Shown one piece after another: positions 1 through 6,495 of a DNA stretch of 31,243 bases. Position numbers and translations under genes: made by a program. How positions within the stretch are numbered: position 1 is the stretch's first letter; each line of letters starts with the position of its first letter. Source of the DNA: a virus; IMG/VR virus record IMGVR_UViG_3300010160_002754, positions 1-31,243 of that record; one strand, written 5' to 3'. Below the pieces are notes generated by a model, which had not been told where the DNA came from, did not search any database, and was given only the letters and a program-made list of their open reading frames with translations.

Positions 1-51
1 GCACCAATGGATTATGAGTCCACTGCTCTAACCAACATGAGCTAACGGCCC
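1..51 (-). tRNA. tRNA with CAT anticodon (Met or Ile2), 3' part cut by window edge
   Basis: Read on the minus strand from position 51, the sequence gives a 7-nt acceptor arm (GGGCCGT), TA, a D stem GCTC/GAGC around a D loop with GG, then a five-pair anticodon stem GTGGA/TCCAT enclosing the loop CTCATAA, so the anticodon is CAT. The variable loop begins and the window then ends, so the T arm and 3' acceptor strand are missing. CTCATAA loops occur both in elongator tRNA-Met and in tRNA-Ile2, whose C34 is modified to lysidine. The two cannot be separated without the rest of the molecule. A sigma70-like promoter lies just upstream on the same strand. Confidence 0.88.
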
Positions 52-70
52 TACACTACAGTATATACTT

Positions 71-99
71 ATTATACACTGATCTCGGGCTTTGGGCAA
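71..99 (-). promoter_or_regulatory. sigma70-like promoter for the tRNA
   Basis: On the minus strand TTGCCC (99-94) is followed after exactly 17 nt by a perfect TATAAT (76-71). The predicted transcription start is near 64, about 13 nt before the first tRNA base. Spacing and the perfect -10 box make this a credible host-RNA-polymerase promoter. Confidence 0.65.
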
Positions 100-390
100 G
101 TGAAATCCAGGCCTAAAACTGTGGCGAAAACCATGAAAAATTGGTCTATATTTGGCCGGTTTTGGTTGATTTTTGGCCACTTTGGGCACCGTTTCCTAGG
201 ATTTTTATAGTAGAAATTGCGGGACCACCGTGGGGATGAGGGGTAATAGTCAAATGGTTTTCCACTTCCCTCTCCACTTTCTCTCCACAGTCCCCCTCAC
301 AATTCCCTCACCATTTTCCCACGGGCTCACACTGCTTTCAGTTCAGATGTTCCCACCTCTGAACTGCGAGCCGACGCAGTGCTCAGACCG

Positions 391-518
391 TACAGCGGGG
401 TATTTGTCAATAGTGCATACTGTGTACATAGTGTAGTCACTGTAGTCTACTGTGCTTATATGCTTGGTGCTACAGCGGGGTATTTGTAGACCACTGTAGG
501 CTACAGCGGGGTATTCAT
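391..518 (+). repeat. three direct repeats of TACAGCGGGGTATTTGT
   Basis: TACAGCGGGGTATTTGT occurs identically at 391-407 and 471-487. A third copy at 502-518 matches the first 14 bases and then diverges (TACAGCGGGGTATTCAT). Start-to-start spacings are 80 and 31 bp. Each copy is followed by related CACTGTAG/GTAGTCTAC-type sequence. The copies lie outside genes, and no CRISPR-like regular spacing is present. They could be binding sites for a phage regulator or replication protein. Confidence 0.7.
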
Positions 519-520
519 TG

Positions 521-537
521 CTGTATAGTCTATACAG
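521..537. repeat. perfect palindrome CTGTATAG-T-CTATACAG
   Basis: Two 8-bp arms, CTGTATAG (521-528) and CTATACAG (530-537), are exact reverse complements around one central T. The short centre makes it more operator-like than hairpin-like. It begins 2 bp after the third direct repeat and lies about 38 bp before a sigma70-like -35 box. Confidence 0.65.
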
Positions 538-574
538 TCTTAATTCTCTGATTAAAAAATTCTTGCGCTTATGC

Positions 575-603
575 TTCGCATCTAGTATACTTGTAGGTAT
601 AAT
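575..603 (+). promoter_or_regulatory. sigma70-like promoter in the noncoding region
   Basis: TTCGCA (575-580) is separated by 17 nt from a perfect TATAAT (598-603). Predicted initiation is near 610, downstream of the only nearby in-frame ATG at 602. Transcription from here might therefore make a non-coding RNA rather than the short ORF that starts at 602. Confidence 0.45.
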
Positions 604-775
604 GTCAAGAAGAATACATTCAAGTCACAGAGGTCCCGATATATGGATTGTTGCGGATACTAGCATACAGAAGCTTGTACATGCTAGTCCTCAATCTCAA
701 TGGCGCAGTCTAGGCTATGACTTTTACTGGTTAGACCCAAAACTGTATCTGTTATTGTTACTGAAAATCTCTTAG
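602..775 (+). CDS. doubtful 57-aa ORF, or region of a small RNA
   Basis: An ATG at 602 opens a 57-codon frame (starting MSRRIHSSHRGPDIW) that ends at 775, overlapping the convergent oxygenase stop by 4 nt. I recognise no family. No Shine-Dalgarno sequence precedes it, and the nearest promoter would start transcription at about 610, inside the ORF. The segment also contains a strong inverted repeat (659-688). The frame neatly fills the gap before the convergent gene, which keeps it possible, but a small RNA explains the promoter and hairpin at least as well. Confidence 0.2.
   Translation: MSRRIHSSHRGPDIWIVADTSIQKLVHASPQSQWRSLGYDFYWLDPKLYLLLLLKIS
659..688 (+). repeat. inverted repeat able to form an RNA hairpin
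   Basis: ACTAGCAT (659-666) pairs perfectly with ATGCTAGT (681-688). An inner ACA/TGT stem closes a 6-nt loop, with a 2-nt bulge between the stems. It lies about 50 nt downstream of the predicted start of the 575-603 promoter and is not followed by a T run, so it is a structural element rather than a classic terminator. Confidence 0.5.
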
Positions 776-1353
776 ATAAACCAAGTTATTATGCTCAAGC
801 GTGTGCCCTGAGTCACAGGCATGATCTGATGTGGATACATAAATGTACTGGGAAACATTATACAGCTACCTTTTGGGAGTTTGTAGCGGATTTGATCATT
901 GAAAAAGCTGAACTCACCGCCCTCATAGTCATCATTGAGTATCCAACTACAGCTCACTGCTCGGGGTTGTTGCGTAAAGCTGTCCACATGTTCTGTGTAA
1001 AACTGCCCGGTTTCATATCTCAGTATTTCATAGCCCGTGTCGTTGCTGATCTGGGCCAAGGGAAAGCGCATATTGTAGGCTGTGATTGCTGAACTAGCTG
1101 ACTTGAACACTGCTTGATCTAACTGAGATCTCAACTCAGAGTTCTTGTGCTCTATGACCCTGGGCTGACTCATGCTTATGACGTCACAGTTGCGAGTACT
1201 TCGGTCTATGACATTGTGTGAGCCCACTTTGGTGGCCTGCCACTCGTCGCTGTGCAGATATTCGCTCAGGAGTGCATCTATAACATCGAGACTCAGGATA
1301 TCTTCAAAAACCTGTATATAAGCTTCTAAGGCTGTGTTCTTGTCCTCTAGCAT
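772..1353 (-). CDS. 2OG-Fe(II) oxygenase, prolyl-4-hydroxylase-like
   Basis: This 193-aa protein has the double-stranded beta-helix signature of the 2-oxoglutarate/Fe(II) dioxygenases. The iron ligands would be H122 and D124 in YTEHVDSF and the distal H175 in MYPHQIMPV, with R185 in TRLSI as the probable 2OG-carboxylate contact. The middle strand SWILNDDYEGGEF is characteristic of the prolyl-4-hydroxylase branch. The family hydroxylates proteins, sugars or small molecules, and the substrate here is unknown. The start codon overlaps the stop of the upstream gene (TAATG), so it should be translated by coupling. It is the last gene of a three-gene minus-strand unit with a GT9-like glycosyltransferase and a DUF6165-like protein, which hints at tailoring of an envelope or virion component. 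Such oxygenases are common in T4-like marine phages. Confidence 0.88.
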   Translation of the reverse strand: MLEDKNTALEAYIQVFEDILSLDVIDALLSEYLHSDEWQATKVGSHNVIDRSTRNCDVISMSQPRVIEHKNSELRSQLDQAVFKSASSAITAYNMRFPLAQISNDTGYEILRYETGQFYTEHVDSFTQQPRAVSCSWILNDDYEGGEFSFFNDQIRYKLPKGSCIMFPSTFMYPHQIMPVTQGTRLSIITWFI

Positions 1354-1727
1354 TAATAGCTCTTTTCTTCTATGATCGTTGAACCCGCTAGGATGTTTAT
1401 GGCACGTTTTAAACTGGCACGTTGATCGTTTTTCAAGTAGACATTACGTGCGGCTTCAATGAATGGCTGGCCAAAATCCTGGGTTCTTTCACAGCCGCGT
1501 TTGAAGTTTTCAATGTCCCAAAGCTCTGCATTTATCTCTTTTAGATCTGACCTAAGCAGAGCTTCTGTGTTCTTGAGATCCAAGCCTTCAAGTATGCTGG
1601 TTAAATGGCCTAGTTCCAGGGCTATGTTAGTGAGTTTAGCGGCTTCGTTGATGCGATCCAGTTTGATTTCCAATATGGTAATCTTATCCACTAGCTCGCC
1701 CACTGATATGGGTGCAGAAACCAACAT
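1353..1727 (-). CDS. DUF6165-like helical protein
   Basis: The 124-aa protein starts MLVSAPISVGELVDK, and the SVGELVDKITILEIKLDRI opening is what I know from the DUF6165 family, which tends to sit in bacterial surface-polysaccharide loci and has no established biochemical role. I chose the ATG at 1727, two nt after the upstream stop (TAAGATG), because the longer frame from 1793 would add 22 poorly conserved residues lying inside the GT9-like gene. The predicted fold is mostly alpha-helical with amphipathic repeats and no catalytic motif. The stop overlaps the oxygenase start. A second, divergent member of the same family is encoded at 23709-24059, also beside glycan-type genes. Confidence 0.75.
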   Translation of the reverse strand: MLVSAPISVGELVDKITILEIKLDRINEAAKLTNIALELGHLTSILEGLDLKNTEALLRSDLKEINAELWDIENFKRGCERTQDFGQPFIEAARNVYLKNDQRASLKRAINILAGSTIIEEKSY

Positions 1728-1728
1728 C

Positions 1729-2493
1729 TTAGCTGGCCCTGAATATAGAAGCATGGGCTTTGAGATCTGGGTTGTGCAACCAAGTCCAATCACCTAGCAG
1801 TGTGGGAGTCAACTGTATGTGATGCTGGGGTATAAAGTAGCGTTCTGGACCTTGGACATTCAATCCATCAACTAGGTTGGCCATCACTGAGTCCGTCATG
1901 ATTAGGGCTTCTGCACCCTCTATGACTGTGAGCCATTCAAAGATTGATCCTTCTTGTGTGATAGGTATGGTCATCCAACCCTCGGGTATCATGCTGGTAT
2001 CAATACGCACAGTCTGCTCGCTACTGCTTAGGTGTGTGACCACATAGGGTGGGTGATCAGTGCCCACCATGCGCTCAAACATACGGGCTTCAGCTTCATA
2101 GTCCCGGCTAATGCACTCTGTTAAACGTAGTTTGTCTGTGAATGGGAGGCCTGCGGCTATGTACTTGTAGCGATCAAAGGCCACATGTTGAAACCAAGGT
2201 ACTTCGGTGAACTCAGGGTGTCCTGTCAGTGCTTGATACAAGCATAGAGTTTGATCACAGCCCAATTGCTGTAACAATGTCATTGGTGTGTCAAAGAAGA
2301 ATGCCCCGGCATCACGCTGTAAGGGGATCCATGTAACCCAGGGCACATACTTGCTGAGTTGGTTGACCCACTGTTCTTCCACGGGCCAAAACACTTCCAT
2401 GTTTTCTTCTTGATGATAGTGCAGGGCTATGGGCAGGGCTATGACTATGTCGCCCAGCCCTCGGCTTTGAATTATTCCTAGTTTTTTACGCAT
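1729..2493 (-). CDS. GT9-like (heptosyltransferase-type) glycosyltransferase
   Basis: The 254-aa product begins MRKKLGIIQSRGLGDIVIA. The GLGD loop after the first beta-strand (residues 12-15) and the following ALPIALHY helix are typical of glycosyltransferase family 9, the ADP-heptose:LPS transferases. A second Rossmann-like half follows, with EWLTVIEGAEALIMTDSVMA (about residues 187-206) in the place where GT9 enzymes bind the nucleotide sugar (compare the usual 'ADLVIGNDSG' pattern). At 254 aa it is shorter than cellular heptosyltransferases (about 320-350 aa), so the activity is uncertain. It has its own sigma70-like promoter and an AAAGGA ribosome-binding site at 2500-2505. It is the first gene of the minus-strand unit ending at 772. 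Confidence 0.7.
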   Translation of the reverse strand: MRKKLGIIQSRGLGDIVIALPIALHYHQEENMEVFWPVEEQWVNQLSKYVPWVTWIPLQRDAGAFFFDTPMTLLQQLGCDQTLCLYQALTGHPEFTEVPWFQHVAFDRYKYIAAGLPFTDKLRLTECISRDYEAEARMFERMVGTDHPPYVVTHLSSSEQTVRIDTSMIPEGWMTIPITQEGSIFEWLTVIEGAEALIMTDSVMANLVDGLNVQGPERYFIPQHHIQLTPTLLGDWTWLHNPDLKAHASIFRAS

Positions 2494-2517
2494 ACTGGTT
2501 CCTTTAGATATCGTATC

Positions 2518-2546
2518 ATTATATACGTATTTAACGTCTAGTACAA
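2518..2546 (-). promoter_or_regulatory. sigma70-like promoter for the GT9/DUF6165/oxygenase unit
   Basis: On the minus strand TTGTAC (2546-2541), 17 nt and a perfect TATAAT (2523-2518) place the transcription start near 2511, about 18 nt before the ATG at 2493. The ribosome-binding site AAAGGA lies between them. Confidence 0.7.
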
Positions 2547-2564
2547 TGGCCTCTGAGAAAAAGG

Positions 2565-2572
2565 GCTAAATA
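2565..2572 (+). promoter_or_regulatory. T4-type late promoter box GCTAAATA
   Basis: GCTAAATA matches the core (TAAATA) of the T4 late promoter TATAAATA. Initiation 6 nt after the box would give a start near 2578 and a 19-nt leader before the ATG at 2597. It opens the structural-gene run on the plus strand, as expected for a late promoter, and sits back to back with the minus-strand sigma70-like promoter. Confidence 0.55.
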
Positions 2573-2596
2573 CCTAACTGAGACCCAAACCCAAAT

Positions 2597-4741
2597 ATGG
2601 CAATAATTATATACGACCCTAATGATCCTAGCACTGGAGGTAGAGCCAGCACTGCCTTTGATCGAGTAAACTTCTATCCAGGCACAGATCTCAAAGGTGC
2701 TCAAATAGAAAACACCACGATCACAGCTAACTGGACCTTGAGCTCCAGCTTTCCAACTCCGATTGCTGGAACAATGACATTTTACGGATACAATCACTGT
2801 ACTCCTAGCCCAATAACAGCTATACCAATTAACTTTGATGCAACTACCACAGGGGTTGAACTTACCTATGCCAGTGTACAGTTTACCATGAGCTTTCCTG
2901 GACAGGCTGCGAGTTATACTCCGGATACTACCTATGCTGGTTGGGCACTGTTATATCGCATAGACTTCAACAGTCCATATTCTGGCAACAATGAAGTGGT
3001 ATACGGACAAACTGATGGACGTATTCTAACACAGGAAGAATACGCGGCCTATATAAATGGTAATACAGGTGTGGTAGCTCCCATGCCCGACCTGATAGCC
3101 AATGTAGCCGCGGCCTTTAAGGTACTGCTGATTGCTAATCAACGACTACGCCCTAATTTCCCCACAGATTTCCAACCTGTTGCGGCCACAGGCGGCACAG
3201 CACCTTATACATACTCAATAATCAGCGGCACATTGCCTACTGGCCTAACCTTAAATAGTGCCAATGGATCGATTAGCGGAACTCCTACAGTCGCAGGCAC
3301 TGAAGTGGTGTTAGTCATGCGGGCTGTTGACAGTGCGGGTGCTAGCGGAAATCAAACATTTACTGTTAGTGTTGATTTACCTACAGGTGCGGGCACTGAA
3401 ATTATTCCTTTGGAAGCATATAACAGCATACAGGCCAAGATCAGTGATATACTAGGTCTAGGAGACAATGGCTACGGTTTTGGCGGAATTAACAGTCGCC
3501 CTGCAAGTCGTAGAAATAGAATTACACGCACACAGTGGAATAGGCTAATCACCGATATTAACTATGCTCATATACACGTTACCAACACTTCAACCACTAC
3601 CCTTACACCCTTGGTAGGTACTCCAATTACCATTGGTATGCATAATACTCTATCCAATACTGTGAATTGGTTAGACGCACACAGATACGAATGCCACCCT
3701 AATCAATATCTATCCAGTAATAACAGCTACATTGACATTGGCTACGGGACCAGTACTAGAACCGCGGTATGGAGTCGTGAAATCAGTCACAAGGTTAGGG
3801 TAGACTTTCCTACCAACAAAATGGCCCGTTATTTCTTTAACACAGGAGGCCAGCTAACTTGGTTTCCCTATTACAACACCACAGCACGGGGTAATGATTT
3901 AGATGTAGCCTGGGCACAATTTTCTGATTATCTATACGACAATGGTAATTGGAGATACACTAGAGATAACTTCCTTAATTCAGGAACAACTACTACATCA
4001 ACTACCTACAGCAGTGGTACACTGAGTGTAAACATATTGGCGGTGCGCGACAACAGCGATGTTAGCCTAGCCAAACGTATTGATCTAACAGCCACATTCC
4101 GTAATGACGGTGTAGGTGACCTCATTGTTGATCCAACTAGTGGTTATTGGAATTACGGTCCTTGGGAGTATTATGCCAGTGCTCCTAACACAAATCATAT
4201 TTCTGGAGTACAGAGTGTGGCAGGATGTTACTCGGCGCAGGGCGGTTTCTCACTGGATAGAGTGCAGGGCAATGTTTGGCTGTACATGGGTGTATGGCCC
4301 ACAGACCCTCCAAACTGCCAAACTTGTAATTGGGAGTGGTTGGCATTTAACGGCAATGGCCTAATAGGCAGTGCTCAGACTGAAAGCAACTTGTATAGAT
4401 ATCAGAATAACCTAAGACCATTTTGGAGTATGGTTGGTTCTGTGAATTTAACCGCATTAACTACCAATCAGGTTGTTGACTACCAAATACCTAGTGGTGT
4501 TAATGGTCCATATTCACATGTAGCCTACACATATAGAATTACCAAAACCAGTGCTACTTCAATAAGCATTAGGACTTATCCTACGGCATGGGGTACTGGA
4601 GACAACGGATCGAGTATTAGTATATATAATTGGTGGAGCAATATGCAACTACTTTGGGGCGGCACACCTCCTACCTATGACGGTGATGGTAACATGCTCA
4701 CAGACTGGACCTTGGGTACCGGAACCTTTACATGGACATAA
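2597..4741 (+). CDS. virion structural protein with Ig-like (He_PIG) domain
   Basis: This 714-aa protein is rich in Thr, Ser, Asn, Tyr and Gly and is built mainly of predicted beta-strands, as in tail-fibre or other virion-surface proteins. Residues about 190-260 form a putative Ig domain of the He_PIG type: GGTAPYTYSIISGTLPTGL followed by GSISGTPTVAG and the closing strand NQTFTVSV. After it comes a conserved-looking block, YNSIQAKISDILGLG then ITRTQWNRLITDINYAH (about 275-325), of the kind seen in marine-phage structural proteins. The rest is low in recognisable motifs, with many aromatic beta-strands. There is no signal peptide and no clear Shine-Dalgarno sequence. A late-promoter box lies 25 nt upstream. 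The exact position in the virion is unknown. Confidence 0.75.
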   Translation: MAIIIYDPNDPSTGGRASTAFDRVNFYPGTDLKGAQIENTTITANWTLSSSFPTPIAGTMTFYGYNHCTPSPITAIPINFDATTTGVELTYASVQFTMSFPGQAASYTPDTTYAGWALLYRIDFNSPYSGNNEVVYGQTDGRILTQEEYAAYINGNTGVVAPMPDLIANVAAAFKVLLIANQRLRPNFPTDFQPVAATGGTAPYTYSIISGTLPTGLTLNSANGSISGTPTVAGTEVVLVMRAVDSAGASGNQTFTVSVDLPTGAGTEIIPLEAYNSIQAKISDILGLGDNGYGFGGINSRPASRRNRITRTQWNRLITDINYAHIHVTNTSTTTLTPLVGTPITIGMHNTLSNTVNWLDAHRYECHPNQYLSSNNSYIDIGYGTSTRTAVWSREISHKVRVDFPTNKMARYFFNTGGQLTWFPYYNTTARGNDLDVAWAQFSDYLYDNGNWRYTRDNFLNSGTTTTSTTYSSGTLSVNILAVRDNSDVSLAKRIDLTATFRNDGVGDLIVDPTSGYWNYGPWEYYASAPNTNHISGVQSVAGCYSAQGGFSLDRVQGNVWLYMGVWPTDPPNCQTCNWEWLAFNGNGLIGSAQTESNLYRYQNNLRPFWSMVGSVNLTALTTNQVVDYQIPSGVNGPYSHVAYTYRITKTSATSISIRTYPTAWGTGDNGSSISIYNWWSNMQLLWGGTPPTYDGDGNMLTDWTLGTGTFTWT

Positions 4742-4746
4742 TTACC

Positions 4747-4754
4747 GGTAAATA
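4747..4754 (+). promoter_or_regulatory. T4-type late promoter box GGTAAATA, ATG at +1
   Basis: GGTAAATA ends exactly 6 nt before the ATG at 4760, so by T4 spacing transcription would start at the A of the start codon. The same octamer is found on the minus strand in front of iscU. It lies just after the stop of the large structural gene. Confidence 0.45.
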
Positions 4755-4759
4755 TTGAT

Positions 4760-4969
4760 ATGACAACAAAAACATGCACCTGTGAAAATGAAGCAGAAAT
4801 CTTATATAAAATGTATAAGCACCTAGGTACCTTACAGGATATTCAATTTACCGGTAAGAGTAGTTGCTGTACTGACGAAGAAGTTACAGTTACTATCATT
4901 GAACATACTGTTACAGTTGCCTATGCTGATGGATCTATATCACGTTACCGAGACGAGGCAGTTAACTAA
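4760..4969 (+). CDS. small Cys-containing protein of unknown function
   Basis: The product is 69 aa with an acidic-polar composition and four cysteines in two pairs: C6-T-C8 near the N-terminus and C36-C37 in GKSSCCTDEE. The C-terminal half (VTVTIIEHTVTVAYADGSIS) looks like two or three beta-strands. I recognise no family. The ATG stands 6 nt after a late-promoter box and has no Shine-Dalgarno sequence. The stop (TAA 4967-4969) overlaps the ATG of the Hint-domain gene (TAATG), so the two are probably co-expressed. The paired cysteines might hold a metal or disulfides; that is inference. Confidence 0.65.
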   Translation: MTTKTCTCENEAEILYKMYKHLGTLQDIQFTGKSSCCTDEEVTVTIIEHTVTVAYADGSISRYRDEAVN

Positions 4970-6105
4970 TGGCATATCCTCCAATTACCTACACGATATA
5001 TAATAATAGTAGTACAGCGGCCACGGTTACTAATTTTGCCTTTGCCACGGATTCAAATATATATCATAGATCTACATTAACAAATTTTGGTCTCGCTGGA
5101 ATCTTCTCTGGCACTACTTTTACTACTAGCACAGTTATACAGCCAAATAGTTCGACTAACTTTATTTCCTGGTATGGTACCAATACAGCAGTATTTGGAG
5201 TATACACAGGTACAGTGGCTATCAGTGCTTCATTAAGGGGAATATCAAATCCAATGACTGTGACCAACACTGTTATTATTTCTCAACTACCTGTGCCCGA
5301 TCCTACCAAATATGTTATTGGCGGCCCTGGCACTGGAGGTGGTGGAGGTGGTGGAGGTGGTGGAGGTTGGGATATTATTCCCTTACTGATTGTTCTAGCC
5401 GCTATTGCTGAGTGTTTTACTGCTGATACCCTAGTTGACATGGCCGACGGAACTACAAAACGCATAGTAGATGTACAAGAGGGTGAACAAGTTTATAATC
5501 ATGACCGTAGTACCGTTAACACAGTGACATTTACTGAATATGATACAGATGATACATATCGAGCCTTGTATTCACCTACACCTGAATATGCTCCGTTTGC
5601 CACAGTTAACCATCCACTGATTGTTGACGGAGAAATGTATGCAGTATATCCAGAAATAAATTATCAGATGTATCCTTGGCTAGGTAAAAATAAGTTATTA
5701 ACTCCTGATAAAGTAATACCTGCAAGCGGTCAACGGGTTTACAGTCTATGGGTTGATGGTGATCATACATTTAGAGTCAACGGATATGGAACACATAGTA
5801 TATTTGGTGATGGTGGCGGCCTTCTTGAAGGTTATAGAAAACAATTATTAACCAAAGACGAAGTGTTGGCAATTAGACGCTTGTTCATTGAAAATGGAAA
5901 TAATGCGGTCTATGGTGGATACCTATATAATACATTTCTAGGCTGGATGAACATAAATGCAATAAACAAGATAAATGCAAAAGTATTTAAAGTAGGATCG
6001 TCTCCTATAGTACAACAAGTTTCTATGAGTTTATTAAAACTATTAGGTATTGTTGCCCTTCCAGTGCTCAAATTAAAACAGATAATAAGGAATAAAAATG
6101 TTTAG
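4969..6105 (+). CDS. virion-type protein with polyglycine linker and Hint (hedgehog/intein) domain
   Basis: The 378-aa protein has three parts. Residues 1-115 are Thr/Ser/Asn-rich beta-strand sequence like the neighbouring structural proteins. Residues 123-133 are eleven consecutive glycines, followed by a short hydrophobic stretch (136-147, IIPLLIVLAAIA). Residues 149-280 resemble a Hint domain: the nucleophile C149 opens block A (CFTADTLVDMADGT), T212-x-x-H215 in FATVNHPLIV fits block B, and VYSLWVDGDHTFRVNG (257-272) fits the block-F strand pair. Hint domains cleave the peptide bond at their own N-terminal cysteine. I see no His-Asn followed by a Cys/Ser/Thr that would permit splicing, so simple self-cleavage after E148 is the likelier reaction. 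About 100 further residues follow, ending in a hydrophobic segment. No Shine-Dalgarno is needed because the start overlaps the upstream stop. Confidence 0.75.
   Translation: MAYPPITYTIYNNSSTAATVTNFAFATDSNIYHRSTLTNFGLAGIFSGTTFTTSTVIQPNSSTNFISWYGTNTAVFGVYTGTVAISASLRGISNPMTVTNTVIISQLPVPDPTKYVIGGPGTGGGGGGGGGGGWDIIPLLIVLAAIAECFTADTLVDMADGTTKRIVDVQEGEQVYNHDRSTVNTVTFTEYDTDDTYRALYSPTPEYAPFATVNHPLIVDGEMYAVYPEINYQMYPWLGKNKLLTPDKVIPASGQRVYSLWVDGDHTFRVNGYGTHSIFGDGGGLLEGYRKQLLTKDEVLAIRRLFIENGNNAVYGGYLYNTFLGWMNINAINKINAKVFKVGSSPIVQQVSMSLLKLLGIVALPVLKLKQIIRNKNV
5335..5367 (+). repeat. GGAGGTGGT microsatellite coding for eleven glycines
   Basis: The 9-bp unit GGAGGTGGT is repeated 3.67 times without interruption and encodes residues 123-133 of the Hint-domain protein. 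Such a tract can change length by slippage in units of three bases without breaking the frame. Confidence 0.85.
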
Positions 6106-6277
6106 TTATACCCCAGAACAAGTAGTTGAAACAATTAGGCTGTTGACCTACGAAGAAAAGATGTTATTATTAACTGGTGTTTCGATACCAGCGGCTGACT
6201 TATTAATAAAAATGTTTCCAGATGATATTTTTATTCAATGGTTTGTAGAACTAAGAAAAGAATTTTCACACAAGTAA
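6098..6277 (+). CDS. small helical protein, paralogue of the next gene
   Basis: A 59-aa ORF starting MFSYTPEQVVETIRLL begins 8 nt before the end of the Hint-domain gene, with AAGGA at 6087-6091 and 6-nt spacing. The product aligns along its length with the following 64-aa protein: an initial MF/MY, an E-x-x-E/R helix, an A-E/D-L pair, a conserved MFPDD/MWPEE acidic turn and an aromatic F-F/W-F helix. I recognise no family. The good ribosome-binding site and the paralogy support it as real. Its position next to a self-cleaving Hint protein suggests a helper role, which is speculative. Confidence 0.65.
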   Translation: MFSYTPEQVVETIRLLTYEEKMLLLTGVSIPAADLLIKMFPDDIFIQWFVELRKEFSHK

Positions 6278-6288
6278 AGGAGAATACT

Positions 6289-6483
6289 ATGTATCATAGA
6301 TTAACATTAGATGAAATTATGCAAAGATTAGAAGCACTGAGTGAAGCTGAGAGAATATTAGCACTTAACGGAACTTCAATGGAAGCCGCAGAGCTATATG
6401 CTAGGATGTGGCCAGAAGAACCAATTTTTGAATTCTTTCTAGCTGAAAAAAGAAGATATGCGGCCACTGGACAAATAAGATAA
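6289..6483 (+). CDS. small helical protein, paralogue of the previous gene
   Basis: The product is 64 aa, starting MYHRLTLDEIMQRLEAL. I chose the ATG at 6289 because a strong AAAGGAG (6276-6282) precedes it by 6 nt. The longer frame from 6238 would run through the upstream gene and its own ribosome-binding site. It is predicted to be almost wholly alpha-helical and ends in a basic tail (EKRRYAATGQIR). Similarity to the 59-aa protein just upstream shows a tandem duplication. Function unknown. Confidence 0.7.
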   Translation: MYHRLTLDEIMQRLEALSEAERILALNGTSMEAAELYARMWPEEPIFEFFLAEKRRYAATGQIR

Positions 6484-6495
6484 GACTAAGATAAT

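Larger units (their letters stand above)
52..771. other. 720-bp gene-poor regulatory region
   Basis: No convincing long gene is present. The stretch holds the tRNA promoter (71-99), a pyrimidine-rich plus-strand tract (about 251-320, reading as purine-rich GTGGAGAG copies on the other strand), three direct repeats of TACAGCGGGGTATT (391-518), a perfect 17-bp palindrome (521-537), a sigma70-like promoter (575-603) and an RNA-capable hairpin (659-688). The plus-strand reading frame at 230-436 has low-complexity, Pro/Ser/Leu-rich translation and no ribosome-binding site, so I do not regard it as a gene. The combination looks regulatory, or possibly like a replication-origin region. This is inference only. 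Confidence 0.5.

Noticed and set aside
230-436. 68-aa plus-strand ORF in the noncoding region
   Set aside because: Low-complexity translation over a pyrimidine-rich tract and one of the direct repeats, with no ribosome-binding site and no recognisable protein features.
391-518. Possible CRISPR array
   Set aside because: Only three copies, spacings of 80 and 31 bp start to start, the third copy imperfect, and no cas gene nearby.
1728-1793. Upstream start for the DUF6165-like gene
   Set aside because: The extra 22 residues lie inside the GT9-like gene and do not resemble the family start. The ATG at 1727 follows the upstream stop directly.
4742-4857. Palindrome TTACCGGTAA at 4742-4751 and again at 4848-4857
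   Set aside because: Two short copies, one inside a coding region, with no matching copies at other promoters; likely chance or a restriction-site-like coincidence.
4969-6105. Intein that splices within the protein
   Set aside because: No downstream His-Asn plus Cys/Ser/Thr junction and no extein continuing a known enzyme. Hint-type cleavage fits better.
6238-6288. Upstream start for the 64-aa protein
   Set aside because: The AAAGGAG site at 6276-6282 points to the ATG at 6289, and the extra residues overlap the preceding paralogue in another frame.
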